A stretch of 64,000 nucleotides of DNA from contig JAAMXY010001049.1 of assembly GCA_019677205.1 (NCBI GenBank), forward strand, positions 1-64,000, in the 5' to 3' direction. The notes under the pieces are model-generated. The model had not been told where the DNA came from. It did no database searches and was given only the letters and a program-made list of their open reading frames with translations. Shown piece by piece: positions 21,651 to 31,650 of this stretch (positions are counted from its first letter, which is position 1; each line of letters begins with the position of its first letter). A program made the translations under genes and the position numbers. This stretch comes from Pinguiococcus pyrenoidosus. Taxonomy: Eukaryota > Sar > Pinguiophyceae > Pinguiochrysidales > Pinguiochrysidaceae.

Positions 21651-24600
21651 TTAATCCTCAACCACCACGACATCGCGCTCGTTGCCCTCGGCAACGGGTC
21701 CCTGCTGCCCGTCCTTCGGGACGTTGTGCTGCTTGTGCTGCTCATCCTCGCCTTCCACCACGACCTCAATGTCCGCTGCGTCTGGGTCCTCTTCTTCTCC
21801 AAGGAAAAGATCCCAGCTGTTCTCAAACGTGATCTGCCCCAGATATGGCTTGGCCCAGAGAATCGCGATCTGACGCCACACGCAGTCGATCTCTTCCCCA
21901 CTGCGATCTTCCGCTCCGTCGTAAAGCTGATACCTTGGCTGCCCTTCGCCCTTGGCGAGGCATTTCACGCCAAGAATCCACCCGTGCGCGTCTGCCACCC
22001 ATCTGTGTCGGACCCACTCGCCAAGGGTCACATGCCTCGCCACATCCTCCGCCGGAACAATATACTGTGGAACGCGCGTGTCGAGTCGCACTGCGCAGTG
22101 GTGCTCCTTTCGCGCTTGATTCGCCCGTGCGAAGAAGCTTGCCGCTCCACGCGACGACGTCAGAGGCGCTTTGCTGGCTTTGGGTCGCGGCGAAGTGCTC
22201 GGACTGCTTTCGGCGCCATCGATCTTCAAGCCGAGACGGGGCATGACGTGAAGATTTGGCAGCTCCTGCGAGCTGAGGCCCTTCAGAACTTCTCCATACT
22301 CGCGGTCAAATCTGTCCAGGAGCTTGGTGGCCTCCAGTCGAAAGGCATTTGCAAGTCGCACGATCGACGGGTATCTCCCAGAGCAGTACTTCACAAAGCC
22401 ATCGTGAAGCCGAGTGACATCCTCCCGAATCTCAGCGGTCGACGGATAGCAGCCCACCTGCGCCTTCTCTTGCACGGTCGTCAGCGAAACCGGCACGGCG
22501 ACCTCCCTCGCAAAGTCCGGATGCTCCTCTGGATCCGGCACTTCGAGAAACGGCTCCGAGAACTTCTTCTCGGAGAGCTCGTTCAACAGCCACAGAGCAA
22601 CGCAAGAGCCGACGAAGTTGGACACAGGAACGTTGACGCGCACCAGCGGCCGCTTCCTGGAAACTTCGCGCAAGACGCACCGAGCGAAGATTCCCGCGGT
22701 GTTGAACATCGCTGTGAGCAGCTTCTCGTCCAAGTCCTGATCGTCCATGTCTGCGAAGAAGCCATCCGGCCCGCTTGCCTCAAACGCGGGCGCGGCATCG
22801 ACCTGAGACGGGCTATCCAGCTTCCGCTTCTTCGACGGCCGCGGCTTCCCTTTTCCAGCGGGCTGAGAAGAAGCAAGGTCCGTACTGGAATGCAGGGAGA
22901 AACTCTCGCCGACCGCTTCAAACACAGCGTCCGGGGTCAGGTCCGTCTCGGCGGGAAGTCGCTGCCCCCAGATGCCCCGCATCCTGAAGATGCGACTGAT
23001 CACCTCGGCCTCGCTCTGTCCGTCGTAGAAGATGTACACTTGTTTTCGCGAGAAGGAGGCCTGCGCAAAGGGCGTGAACATCTGCTTCAGATCCGGCGTC
23101 ATCCGGGGAAGCACGGTGGCCAGGGGCAACGGTCGGAGAAGTCTGTAGGCTTGCGCGGCGTCAACGAGGCGAGGCAGATCCAGAATAGCCAGTGTCACGA
23201 GGGAAGCTGGAACGGCGAGCGCCACGTGAAAATCCCCACCAAGACTAGCCTTTGCCTGAGAAATGCAACGTCTGCCGCGAAGCAGTGTCAGCTGCCACCG
23301 CCAGCGGCATACCGCGGAGTCCCTGTCACTGGCCCCGGGGCCGGCGTGGCTCAGGACGGTGCCCTGATCATGCACGTGCTTCTCCAAGCTCAGCGCGAGA
23401 TCGCAGAGCAGCTGGAGGCGACCGACGGCGGGAAGGCCCTTGGACGAGGAGAGCTCCTCCATTGCGTCAGTGTACTCTTTCCTGACCAACTCGAAGCGAT
23501 CACCGTAGCCACAGAGACGGGCACGAGACATGGTGTACCGGAGGGCGTCGACACAGACGTCGATGACGCGCTGGCAATTGCGCTCCTGCCAACTTGAGAC
23601 AGACGAGCCTGGAACCTCCAGAGGCTCTCCGCTCTTCTCTTCACTGGCGACGTTCTTCAAGATCTCCTCAATCTCTGGACAGCCGCCATCAGGAATGCCA
23701 TCAAGAAGAGCATCCAAGCTTTCGGTCAAATTTGTCGGGGTCGGCGGCGGAGACGGCTGCGTTTTGCATGGAGTTCTCTTCGAGTCAGCCTCTGCCTCCT
23801 CCCATGCCTTGATGACGGCCGATAGGCGGGCTTTCAGCGGCCCCTCTCTTGCCAAATCTCCGCGCAACCAACCGTGCAGGGTGACTAGAGAGTCCATGCC
23901 TCTGTAGGCTTCCCATCTGCTCCCGTCGGCGCCCTCGACAAGAACCGTTGGAGTCGCTGTTGGATGACTTTCCTTCAGCAGCTGAAAGACCCGGGAGGCT
24001 TCGCGTTCCACCTCCTCAAGGTTGTTGTCTTTCGCCCGAAAGGCACCCAAAAGAGGGTTGCTCGCGCCGGACGGAAGGGGGAGGAAGTAGTACCTGTCAA
24101 AAGCACGATCACAACCAAGCGTCGGGAATCTAAAGATGGCGATGCTTTCCGAGCCTCTTTGATGAGCTCCCGGGGACGTTTCGCTCCCGTTTTGCAGCGC
24201 TTGCTTCGACGTCTCTGCGTCGAGGGCTTGTGCTTGCGCCAAGCTGTTTCGGAAGGTGCTATCATCCAGCACCTCAAGCATGAGCCGTTGAAAGAGCCGC
24301 AGGCTTCTGATTTCGCCGTCATGCTGTTGCCCTTGGTGGGGCGATCGGCCCGGGATCCTGCTGAGAATTTCGCCCTTAAAAATCTTCTCCCAGACGTCCG
24401 CAAGGTGCTCGAGGGCGTCAATGCAGTCCCTCGTCCCGTGCTGAGTCTGGGTCTCGTCCTCTTCGGAAGGGATCGGCTTCTTGCGCGCCGCCTCGAGCTT
24501 CAGCTGGAGAATCGTCTGCGCTTGTCGATGCAGCTCCTCTGCCAGAGCCTCCTCGGAGAAGGATTCCTTGGGCTGAGAAGAGGCGTCGTCGAGGAGAAGT

Positions 24601-27188
24601 CCTCGCTCAATGATTGCCACAAGATCTTTCAAGGTCTCTTCGGGGGTGGCCAAACCTCCCGAGCTACCACCACCGCTTGCTGACAAGGTGGCGAGGCGTT
24701 TCCACCCCTCAACTTTCGCCGACTGGTACGTTTGCATTCCCCCCAGGAAGCGCACCGTCCGGCGCCGCTGCTCCTCAGCTGCTCGCCGCTCTTCGACTGC
24801 GTCGGGCGGGTCTATCTGATCGAGCTGTTCTCGAAGTGCTACGAGGAGCTTCAAGGCGTCCGTCACCCAATCATATGGCGACACGGCTCCCTCGTACCGC
24901 TCTTCGCCCCGGGGCTTCTCTGCACCGTCGCAGGCCACCATGAGCTCTGCTAGACATGGCCAACCGAGATCGAGGGCGTCGTTCAGCAGAAGGGGCCTCT
25001 CATGCTCGGCCAGACTCCTGCCAGAGGAAGTGCGATGATCGCGCAGCTCCTGGCGAATGAATCGGCTCCAAATGCTTGGTGCTTTCAAGCCGGCTGGAAG
25101 ACATGCCTTTACGGCGTCGCTGAGAAGCAGACTTCCCTTTGACGGAATGGACGTCGACTCGCAGGGAGGGGCGTCTGCTTTTCTTGAAGTCCCGCCTGTT
25201 GCGGAGATCACTTTTGAGCTGAGCGCGACGCAGGTCATGAAGCTGCACACCGCGGTTGCGCCACCGCTATAGAGCTTGTCGTAGAACATCTCCGGCGTGT
25301 CCATGGAATGTATTTCCGCCAGTGCGTTGCTTGCTCTCAGAAGAGCAAGAGGCAGCTGATGAGGCAGCCCCATTTTCCGCTTCTGCGTCTGCTCCGCCAT
25401 CGGCTTCACGATCGTGGTTGCCGATAGCCATGCGTCGATCACCTGTCCGAAACGCCGTCCTGGCAAATCCCACAGCGTACCACTCTTCGTGTCCGTGGCA
25501 GTTGGCGTGGAGCCCGCCCGGAAGAACGTTGGAGAGACTCGACTAGCCCTGTCACCCTCGGGGCGACGCGCAGGAGCGCTCTTTCCAATCCGAAGCTGCT
25601 CACGCCAGTAGCTGCCGTCCTCTGTGCGTTCGACTGCCTTGCTCGGCGATGCCCTACTCGCCTTGCCCTCGCTGCGTCGATCGTCTGGTGCTTGGCCCGT
25701 TCCCGCCTTCTGGCCCAGGGCAATTGCGAAGATCGAGTCCGCAAGGGTGGCGTCGGCGCCGTAGACGAGTTTTGGTTCCGACACGGTACACTTTGCTCCG
25801 GCGGTGGGACTGTTGTGCTCTTGGTCTTGGGCTTGGTCGTGGGCTTGGGCTCCGTCGTGGGCTTGGTTTTGGTCGTGGGCTTGTTTTTGGTCGTGGGCTT
25901 GTTTTTGGTCGTGGGCTTGTTTTTGGCCCTGCTTTTGGCCCCGGCTTTGGCCTTCGATTCTGTTGCCTTGCGCTTCGACGTTCTCGTCCGCTTCTGGCTC
26001 TTTTTCGCCGCATTGCCGCCCAGCGAAGGGATGCTGCACGCCCTTGAGCTGCTCCAAGAAGAACGCGCGATGCCGGAGCAAGAAGCGCTCCAGATGCTGC
26101 ACCTTGCTCTCGCCCCTCAGCCTCTTTAGGAAGAGAGCGCTGCTGGAAAGCTTCTTCTTCCCGCCGCCGCTCTCCTCGAGGCGGGGGGGATCCGAATCTC
26201 TGTCGGACGCGAGGAGATCGTGCCTCGCCACGGTTTCTGAGAATTCCGGAAACTCTTTGTCGAGACACTGCGGAATGCCCCGCAGTATCCTCCAGTACGG
26301 GACGTCTGGTCGCTTGTCCATGAGACTGTTGAGCGTGTGCACCAACGCCGCCGAGGTCCAGAAAAGAGTACACCCGAGCTCGAAGTGAGGCTGGTAGTCC
26401 TTGTGAGCGTCGCAGAGCACAGCTTCGCCCACTCCGGCGATCTTGTACCAGACGTGGTCGGCCACGAGCCAGAGGCTTACTTTGCCGGGAGTGTTGTCGA
26501 AGCACCAGTCCTGCAGGTTCGGGACGCGCACTGGCCGTGGGGCCATGACGGCTTCGGGAACCAAGATGGTGGCCTTCCTTTTCACGGCTCGCTGCACGGT
26601 CGTCATCAGCTTGAACGGTGCCAGTCTCCATGACGTGTCCTCCAGCGTCTCGTCGAACTTGCTCTTCCAGCCCTTGAAATGGATCGTCAGACGCTCTTCC
26701 TCGCGCTTCACGACGCGGGCTTCGAACCACTTGACAGTCCGTGGGCAGAACGCGTCCAAGAAGTCGCCGGCAGCCAGGTTGCTTCCCTTGAATCCCAAGA
26801 TCTCGTCGACGGGCAGAACAAAGTCGACTGCGCTTTCCTTTTCCTTTTCCTTTTCCTTTCCTTTTTCCTTTCCTTTTTCCCTTCCCTTTTCCTTTCCCTT
26901 TGGCTTTCCCTTCTCCTGTTTCATTTCCTTGTCTATTTTCGCCGTCTTCTCATTTTCTGTGCTCCTCTGAAGCCGCAGCGGGATGCGCTTGCCTTCTCCC
27001 AGATAAAGGTACGAAGGCAAGGGGCGCATCACGCTGCCCAGAAGCTCCGCCCCGCTGTTTGCGCTGCGCCTCTCGCTGAGCCTATGCAGGTCCACGCGAT
27101 TCCCAGCTGCATCCACGACGCGGAAGTCGGTGAGGAGCCTGAGCGTGCAGTCGCCATCTTCCACGCTGTACTCCTGGGGAAGATCCAT
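21651..27188 (-). CDS. Giant chromatin-type protein: RFTS-, Tudor/chromo- and WHIM-like
   Basis: One uninterrupted frame of about 1845 aa from the Met at 27188 (the frame stays open to 27518, but the extra residues look like UTR). The N terminus CTLRLLTDFRVVDAAGNRVD resembles the replication-foci (RFTS) domain of DNMT1. After a Lys/Glu/Gly tract comes VKWFEARVV...LTIHFKGWKSKFDE, a Tudor-knot/chromo-barrel pattern. DWCFDNTPGKVSLWLVADHV may be the second half of the RFTS. Near residue 1030, LGCDRAFDRYYFLP matches the WHIM2 (WSD) motif of ISWI-associated BAZ/Tip5-type proteins. QAHDQK repeats lie around residue 420-460. No methyltransferase or ATPase motifs. Inference: nuclear scaffold reading chromatin at replication or remodelling sites. 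Domain calls are by motif only. Confidence 0.75.
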   Translation of the reverse strand: MDLPQEYSVEDGDCTLRLLTDFRVVDAAGNRVDLHRLSERRSANSGAELLGSVMRPLPSYLYLGEGKRIPLRLQRSTENEKTAKIDKEMKQEKGKPKGKEKGREKGKEKGKEKEKEKESAVDFVLPVDEILGFKGSNLAAGDFLDAFCPRTVKWFEARVVKREEERLTIHFKGWKSKFDETLEDTSWRLAPFKLMTTVQRAVKRKATILVPEAVMAPRPVRVPNLQDWCFDNTPGKVSLWLVADHVWYKIAGVGEAVLCDAHKDYQPHFELGCTLFWTSAALVHTLNSLMDKRPDVPYWRILRGIPQCLDKEFPEFSETVARHDLLASDRDSDPPRLEESGGGKKKLSSSALFLKRLRGESKVQHLERFLLRHRAFFLEQLKGVQHPFAGRQCGEKEPEADENVEAQGNRIEGQSRGQKQGQKQAHDQKQAHDQKQAHDQNQAHDGAQAHDQAQDQEHNSPTAGAKCTVSEPKLVYGADATLADSIFAIALGQKAGTGQAPDDRRSEGKASRASPSKAVERTEDGSYWREQLRIGKSAPARRPEGDRASRVSPTFFRAGSTPTATDTKSGTLWDLPGRRFGQVIDAWLSATTIVKPMAEQTQKRKMGLPHQLPLALLRASNALAEIHSMDTPEMFYDKLYSGGATAVCSFMTCVALSSKVISATGGTSRKADAPPCESTSIPSKGSLLLSDAVKACLPAGLKAPSIWSRFIRQELRDHRTSSGRSLAEHERPLLLNDALDLGWPCLAELMVACDGAEKPRGEERYEGAVSPYDWVTDALKLLVALREQLDQIDPPDAVEERRAAEEQRRRTVRFLGGMQTYQSAKVEGWKRLATLSASGGGSSGGLATPEETLKDLVAIIERGLLLDDASSQPKESFSEEALAEELHRQAQTILQLKLEAARKKPIPSEEDETQTQHGTRDCIDALEHLADVWEKIFKGEILSRIPGRSPHQGQQHDGEIRSLRLFQRLMLEVLDDSTFRNSLAQAQALDAETSKQALQNGSETSPGAHQRGSESIAIFRFPTLGCDRAFDRYYFLPLPSGASNPLLGAFRAKDNNLEEVEREASRVFQLLKESHPTATPTVLVEGADGSRWEAYRGMDSLVTLHGWLRGDLAREGPLKARLSAVIKAWEEAEADSKRTPCKTQPSPPPTPTNLTESLDALLDGIPDGGCPEIEEILKNVASEEKSGEPLEVPGSSVSSWQERNCQRVIDVCVDALRYTMSRARLCGYGDRFELVRKEYTDAMEELSSSKGLPAVGRLQLLCDLALSLEKHVHDQGTVLSHAGPGASDRDSAVCRWRWQLTLLRGRRCISQAKASLGGDFHVALAVPASLVTLAILDLPRLVDAAQAYRLLRPLPLATVLPRMTPDLKQMFTPFAQASFSRKQVYIFYDGQSEAEVISRIFRMRGIWGQRLPAETDLTPDAVFEAVGESFSLHSSTDLASSQPAGKGKPRPSKKRKLDSPSQVDAAPAFEASGPDGFFADMDDQDLDEKLLTAMFNTAGIFARCVLREVSRKRPLVRVNVPVSNFVGSCVALWLLNELSEKKFSEPFLEVPDPEEHPDFAREVAVPVSLTTVQEKAQVGCYPSTAEIREDVTRLHDGFVKYCSGRYPSIVRLANAFRLEATKLLDRFDREYGEVLKGLSSQELPNLHVMPRLGLKIDGAESSPSTSPRPKASKAPLTSSRGAASFFARANQARKEHHCAVRLDTRVPQYIVPAEDVARHVTLGEWVRHRWVADAHGWILGVKCLAKGEGQPRYQLYDGAEDRSGEEIDCVWRQIAILWAKPYLGQITFENSWDLFLGEEEDPDAADIEVVVEGEDEQHKQHNVPKDGQQGPVAEGNERDVVVVED
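25822..25930 (-). repeat. 18-bp coding repeat (QAHDQK units)
   Basis: Near-perfect 18-bp units, in frame, encoding repeated QAHDQK/QAHDQN hexapeptides within the giant RFTS/WHIM protein. Confidence 0.85.
26834..26930. repeat. Strand-asymmetric polypyrimidine/polypurine tract (coding)
   Basis: Almost pure C/T on the plus strand, in hexamer-like units; read on the minus strand it encodes a Lys/Glu/Gly run in the giant protein. Such mirror-like tracts can slip in replication. Confidence 0.8.
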
Positions 27189-28161
27189 GCTCCGGCTTCT
27201 ACACAAAATGGGTGGGGCGGGGCAGATCGTGGGCAGATCGTGGGGTTTGGGGCCTGCTTCCAGTTCAAGGTTAGGGGGCTGCCTCTGCCAGCCAGAAGAG
27301 GCTGGAGGGTGGAGGATACGGGCAGGGTGTACCCACTTCTCGTGAACCTGTTGAGCAGCTCTTGGCTTTCCTGGCTGCGGCCTGCGCTCGTGCCTGGTGG
27401 CGAGGGCGGCGGGTGTGGAAAAGGCTGCCCGCAACAGTTCAAATGGAATTTGGCGGGAAGGAGGTTTGGAAAGCCAGGTTTTCAGAGACTGTGGGACGAG
27501 CGGGTCACAGGGATTCATTGGAAATGAGAACGAGGGTGGTGTTGTTGCGTGGACTTCCTTTCAAACCTACGGAATCCTTTTATATTACAGCAATGGTATG
27601 CTGCTTTTGGCGCGTAAGTTTCGTACGCAACAATGATTCGCCCATTTAGCCCAGGCGCGCCATGAAAGGACCAATCCTTCAGTCCTGCCAACGCCCCATT
27701 CAACCAATCGCGGGCTCGATTCTCGGAGGTGCATACATCCCCGTCAGAATTGGCAGTCTCCATTGGGAAGAACTTGAGGCGCCGCATACTCATTGGCGAT
27801 GGGCCAGCCTTGCAAGTCGCTATAACCGATTCGAACAGGCTGGGGTCCCATCACGCGTATTCCACTGCAGAACAGCAATGCTGGTCAGACCTTTCGGAAG
27901 AATAACACAGCGTCAACGGCCGGCTTGAAGATTCTGCGGCTGAGCGTCCAATCGGCTCTCGTCGCTCCCTCCTGCGCCCAATGGGGGCGTCCTCAACACG
28001 GCGCCTGCTGGCCAATGACACAGCGCCGGCAGGAGCTTCGCCTCAAGCTGACAAGTGTGTTTTGGGGAGGTCCACCTTGCGCCCTGTGCGAAGTGGCCGT
28101 GAGAAGCCTTCCGCAGCGGCGCCTGTGCAGCGCTCTTCGCCACTGCCCCTTCGCCACTGCC
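27189..28161. promoter_or_regulatory. Divergent promoter with nine CCAAT/ATTGG boxes
   Basis: Between the giant gene (minus) and the DUF4116 gene (plus). CCAAT or ATTGG pentamers start at 27517, 27671, 27714, 27749, 27762, 27792, 27948, 27978 and 28012. This is the NF-Y recognition core; use by this organism is inference. Confidence 0.5.
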
Positions 28162-29883
28162 ATGACCAGCTGTCTGCGCGTGGTGCGGCCGGCGTCCTTC
28201 GCCAGCAGGGACGAGCTGCGCTGGAGAGACGGCGCCGGCGAGCCCGTGCCCATCTTGCGAGACCGCGACTTCCTGCTAGCGCTCGTGGCGCAGCACGCGC
28301 GCGCGCTGGAGCTGGCCAGCGCCGCGCTCAAGGCCGACAAGGAGGTGGTGCTCACGGCCGTCCGGCGCTGGGGCCCCGCCCTGGCCTTCGCGGCGCCCAG
28401 CTTGCAAGCAGACCGTGAGGTGGTGGCCGCGGCCGTGGCCAGCGAGCCCATGGCGCTGGTGTTCGCGGACGAGGGCTTCCAGGCAGACCGAGAGCTCATC
28501 CTGGACGTGGTGAGCAGGGACGGCGAGCTGCTCGAGTACGCCTCCGACGAGCTCCGCGCCGACCGGCAGGTGGTGTTGGCCGCCGTCGCGCAGGAGGGCC
28601 GAGCGCTGCGCTGGGCCCTCGGGCCTCTGGCCACCGACCGAGGCATCGTGCAGGAGGCCCTGCGCCACGGCATGAGTGGCGCCATCCTCCGGAGCCTGGA
28701 CGCCTTCACCGACGACCGCCCCATCCTGCTGGAGGCGGTGCAGCTGCACGGGGCGGCCCTGGAGAAGGCCAGCGACGAGCTCAAGGCCGACCGGGAGCTC
28801 GTGCTGGCCGCGGTCCGCCAGGACGGCCGTGCGCTCAAGTATGCTGCTCGAGAGCTGCAGCAGAGCGTGGAGGTCGTGGAGGCGGCCATCCGCCAGAACG
28901 GCCGTGCGCTGCAGTTTGCCGCGCCGCAGTTCCGCAGCGACATGCACCTGGTCGCCGTGGCCCTGGAGCAGGACGGCTGCGCGCTCCGCTACGTGGCCGA
29001 AGAGCTCAAGGACAACCGGGAGGTGGTCGCCGAGGCCATCATGCGCAAGGGGACCGCGCTGCAGTATGCCTCGGCGCGCCTGCGAGACGACCGGGACATC
29101 GTGCGTGCGGCCATCTCCGCGGATGGTCTGGCGCTGGCCGCGGCGTCCACCACGCTGCAGAACGCCGACGACATCGTGCAGGCGGCCATCGTGCAGAACG
29201 CGTCCGCCATCCAGTTCGCCGCGGACCGCTTTCGACGGGACAAGCGCACGGTGATGCAGGCCGTGTCGACGAACGGCGACGCGCTGCAGTTCGCGGCAAT
29301 AGAGATTCGGGAAGACTTCGACGTGGTTCTCCAGGCCGTCAAGCAAGATGGGCATGCACTAAGGTTCGCAGCCCCGGCGATGCGGGGGAATCGCGACGTG
29401 GTGCTGGCGGCCGTCACGCAGAGTGGCGACGCGCTCTCCTACGCGCCGCAGCAGTTCCAGGAGGACGAGCAGATCCTCCTCGCCGCCATTCGGAACAATG
29501 CGAACGCGATGGAGCACGCCTGCCCCGAGCTCAAGGCCGACCGGACCTTCGTGCTCAAGGCTGTCGCGGCCAACGGTGGCGCCCTCACCTTCGCGGCGGC
29601 GGCGATCCACGAGGACCGGGAGGTCGTGCGGATCGCCTTGGAGCACTTCCGGGGTGCCCGTGAAGACGTGTGCCTGCAGAGCACGGTCGGGCCGAACTAC
29701 CGCCGGCAGATCGAAGCGTGGGGCCGCTTCTGGCATGGGGAAGAGGTCGCAACCATCATGTTCACTGAGCTGCACGCCCAGTTTATCAGCTTTCCGGTCG
29801 ACCCGGACGACCATGCTCTCATAGAGTTCCCTGACTTGGGGTGGTACTTCCTCGAGGAGGCGCGATCGCCCGTCGGGGCATAG
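28162..29883 (+). CDS. DUF4116 repeat protein
   Basis: Single exon, 573 aa. From about residue 40 to 490 the protein is about 18 tandem repeats of 25 residues with the pattern AVxxxGxALxxAxxxLxxDRExVL, for example AAVRQDGRALKYAARELQQ and QAVKQDGHALRFAAPAMRG. This is the DUF4116 unit, common and expanded in protist genomes. The repeats predict a superhelix of short paired helices; function unknown. The N terminus TSCLRVVRPASFASRDELRW and the C terminus (WGRFWHGEEVATIMFTELH) are non-repetitive. No signal or membrane segment. The ATG at 28162 is preceded by an open frame without good protein character. Confidence 0.9.
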   Translation: MTSCLRVVRPASFASRDELRWRDGAGEPVPILRDRDFLLALVAQHARALELASAALKADKEVVLTAVRRWGPALAFAAPSLQADREVVAAAVASEPMALVFADEGFQADRELILDVVSRDGELLEYASDELRADRQVVLAAVAQEGRALRWALGPLATDRGIVQEALRHGMSGAILRSLDAFTDDRPILLEAVQLHGAALEKASDELKADRELVLAAVRQDGRALKYAARELQQSVEVVEAAIRQNGRALQFAAPQFRSDMHLVAVALEQDGCALRYVAEELKDNREVVAEAIMRKGTALQYASARLRDDRDIVRAAISADGLALAAASTTLQNADDIVQAAIVQNASAIQFAADRFRRDKRTVMQAVSTNGDALQFAAIEIREDFDVVLQAVKQDGHALRFAAPAMRGNRDVVLAAVTQSGDALSYAPQQFQEDEQILLAAIRNNANAMEHACPELKADRTFVLKAVAANGGALTFAAAAIHEDREVVRIALEHFRGAREDVCLQSTVGPNYRRQIEAWGRFWHGEEVATIMFTELHAQFISFPVDPDDHALIEFPDLGWYFLEEARSPVGA

Positions 29884-30603
29884 AGGGTCTCAGTAGTGTG
29901 GGTGGTGAGAAAGTGCGAATAATACGCGTATTGGAAGTGAGTTTGCAAGATACGTTAGAGGTGATAGGAGCGATCTTCGTTCGTTTCTGTTTTCGCTGAG
30001 AGAACGACACTACGTCCTTGGTGATTTGCGGCGTCTCCTCCTTTGCAGCGCCGTCCCCTCCTTTGCAGCGCCGTCCCCTCCTTCGCAGCGCCGTCCCCTC
30101 CTTCGCAGCGCCCTAAACCGAGGAAACCACTACCAGCGGGAAGGGCGTTACCACGGGAAAGAGCGCTACTGCAGCGAAGAGCACTGTCGCCGTCAGGCGT
30201 CGCGTTCTGGATGCTGCATCTCCTGCCTACCAAACCGACGTCATCAAGCCCGCGGGCGCCAAATCCCTTCCCTCAGGCTTCCCCCGTTGCCCCCGGGGCG
30301 AAGTCTCTAAGATGGCGACGCCCTCCTCAGCATTGGACTTCTTCATCGGCACTCGACTTCGACTGCGAGTGCGCAGTCGAAGCACGACTCCTTGAAAGGA
30401 AGAACGCGTGCCCTGCCCGATCGAGCGTGGAGGCCAAAAGCACGCGCGCCTTCCTGGTCTCCGTCGACGGAAACCGGGTCTGGCTCGGGTCGCCTATTCT
30501 AGTTTCGCTACTTTCCTACCACGTGGCTGCTGCGGAAGCCGGAGAGCTGCGCGTCCTTCCAACCCTTTAAAACAAGAAAGGTAGGTGGCGGCGCCAAGGA
30601 CGG
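29884..30603. other. Intergenic region with tandem repeat
   Basis: No gene recognised. It holds the 20-bp repeat below. The open frames crossing it are low-complexity translations of the repeat. Confidence 0.5.
30031..30112 (+). repeat. 20-bp tandem repeat, about 4 copies
   Basis: Unit ctttgcagcgccgtcccctc repeated head to tail at 30041, 30061 and 30081, with partial copies at both ends and one T/C variant. Confidence 0.9.
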
Positions 30604-31650
30604 TCAGTCTAGATACAGCACGGTCACCACCATGTCCCGTGACTGCGCTTCCTTCGTGGCTTCAATCACAGTTCGACTGTAAAAGGAGAAAGAAAGCGTG
30701 AGAAGCTTGCTAACATGAAATGGCACGGAGCAAGGAGCGTGCGCCCCACTCGGCTTGGCGCGGCTTGTCTTGGCGTGGCTTGTCGTGGCGTGGCGTGGCG
30801 TGGCGTGGCGTGGCGTGGCGTGGCTTGGCATAGCGTGGCGTGGCTTGGCATAGCGTGGCTTACCTATTGTGAAATGCGAAAGCAATGAGCTGCTCAGCTC
30901 GACTCAGCAGGTCGCTGTTGCAGAGCCGACTGGCCATGTCTAATCCTAGTCCGTCATTCTGCGACATCTCCACGACGTTCTTAACCTTGGCCAGGAGCTT
31001 CTGCGACTCGGCCGGCTGCTTCGAGATACTCTGCGGCAGCACCACGGTCAGCAGATCCGGCGCGCCGGCTCGTAGGGCGCCCCGAATGGCCGCTGCGTTG
31101 GTTCCACCCGCGCCGGAAGTGTACACGTGATTCCCACTCAGCACGAGAGCATAAGCGAGCAGCTCGATGATCTGCTGGTGCAGAAACGAGCAGTGGCGCG
31201 TCCCCAAGATGCAGTAGCTCTTCGGCCCTTGGGTAGCCCATGCGTGAGCTTCAGCCTTCGCCTCAGCAGAGCCGCAGACCACGCACCTTGCTGCTGAATG
31301 GCGGCAAGCTCTTTCAAAATTGAGTCAATCGTGTAGTTTTTCCCCGTGAAGACCGCCTGCGGCGACGAGCAACGCGCACGTTACCGTCGTCCCGAAGAGA
31401 GTCGAGCGACGGCCTGGCAACAAGTCCGCACCTGTGGCTCGCCCACGATCGGCACGACATCCGGGATGACGTCTTTGGTCTTCGTCTTCGGGTCTAAATA
31501 AGACTGGACGTCACTCGAGAACTCATCGGCCGACGCCGCGAGGTGTCTCCAAGGGCGAGTGGCGTAAGCGCGCGAAGGAGCGTGGAACGAGTGCCCCGGC
31601 TGACCAAGCGCGACGAGGGTGATCAGCATGCAGCCGCATTCGCGGAACAT
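30604..31650 (-). CDS. Plastid-targeted DprA/SLOG-like Rossmann protein
   Basis: Exons 31432-31650, 31287-31356, 30864-31227 and 30604-30676 (241 aa); phases agree. The body is a SLOG/DprA-like Rossmann fold: [13 protein letters not shown], then [20 protein letters not shown] (glycine-rich nucleotide loop), [20 protein letters not shown] and [13 protein letters not shown]. It closely resembles the eukaryotic plastid family annotated as DNA recombination-mediator A-like, whose molecular role is not established. The N terminus is hydrophobic ([15 protein letters not shown]) followed by [16 protein letters not shown]: signal peptide plus a transit-like basic stretch with Phe at the junction, so import into a complex plastid is inferred. 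The last intron contains a TGGCG minisatellite. A longer start (31689) is possible. Confidence 0.87.
30784..30822. repeat. (TGGCG)n minisatellite in an intron
   Basis: About eight pentamer units within intron 30677-30863 of the DprA-like gene, with degenerate TGGCTTGGCA copies to 30860. Confidence 0.9.

Noticed and set aside
21393..23597. 734-residue open frame on the plus strand
   Set aside because: It is antisense to the giant RFTS/WHIM gene, Arg/Leu/His-rich with no motif; a codon-bias shadow.
25822..25930. Repeated units as a possible CRISPR array
   Set aside because: The units are contiguous without spacers and in coding frame; the organism is a eukaryote.
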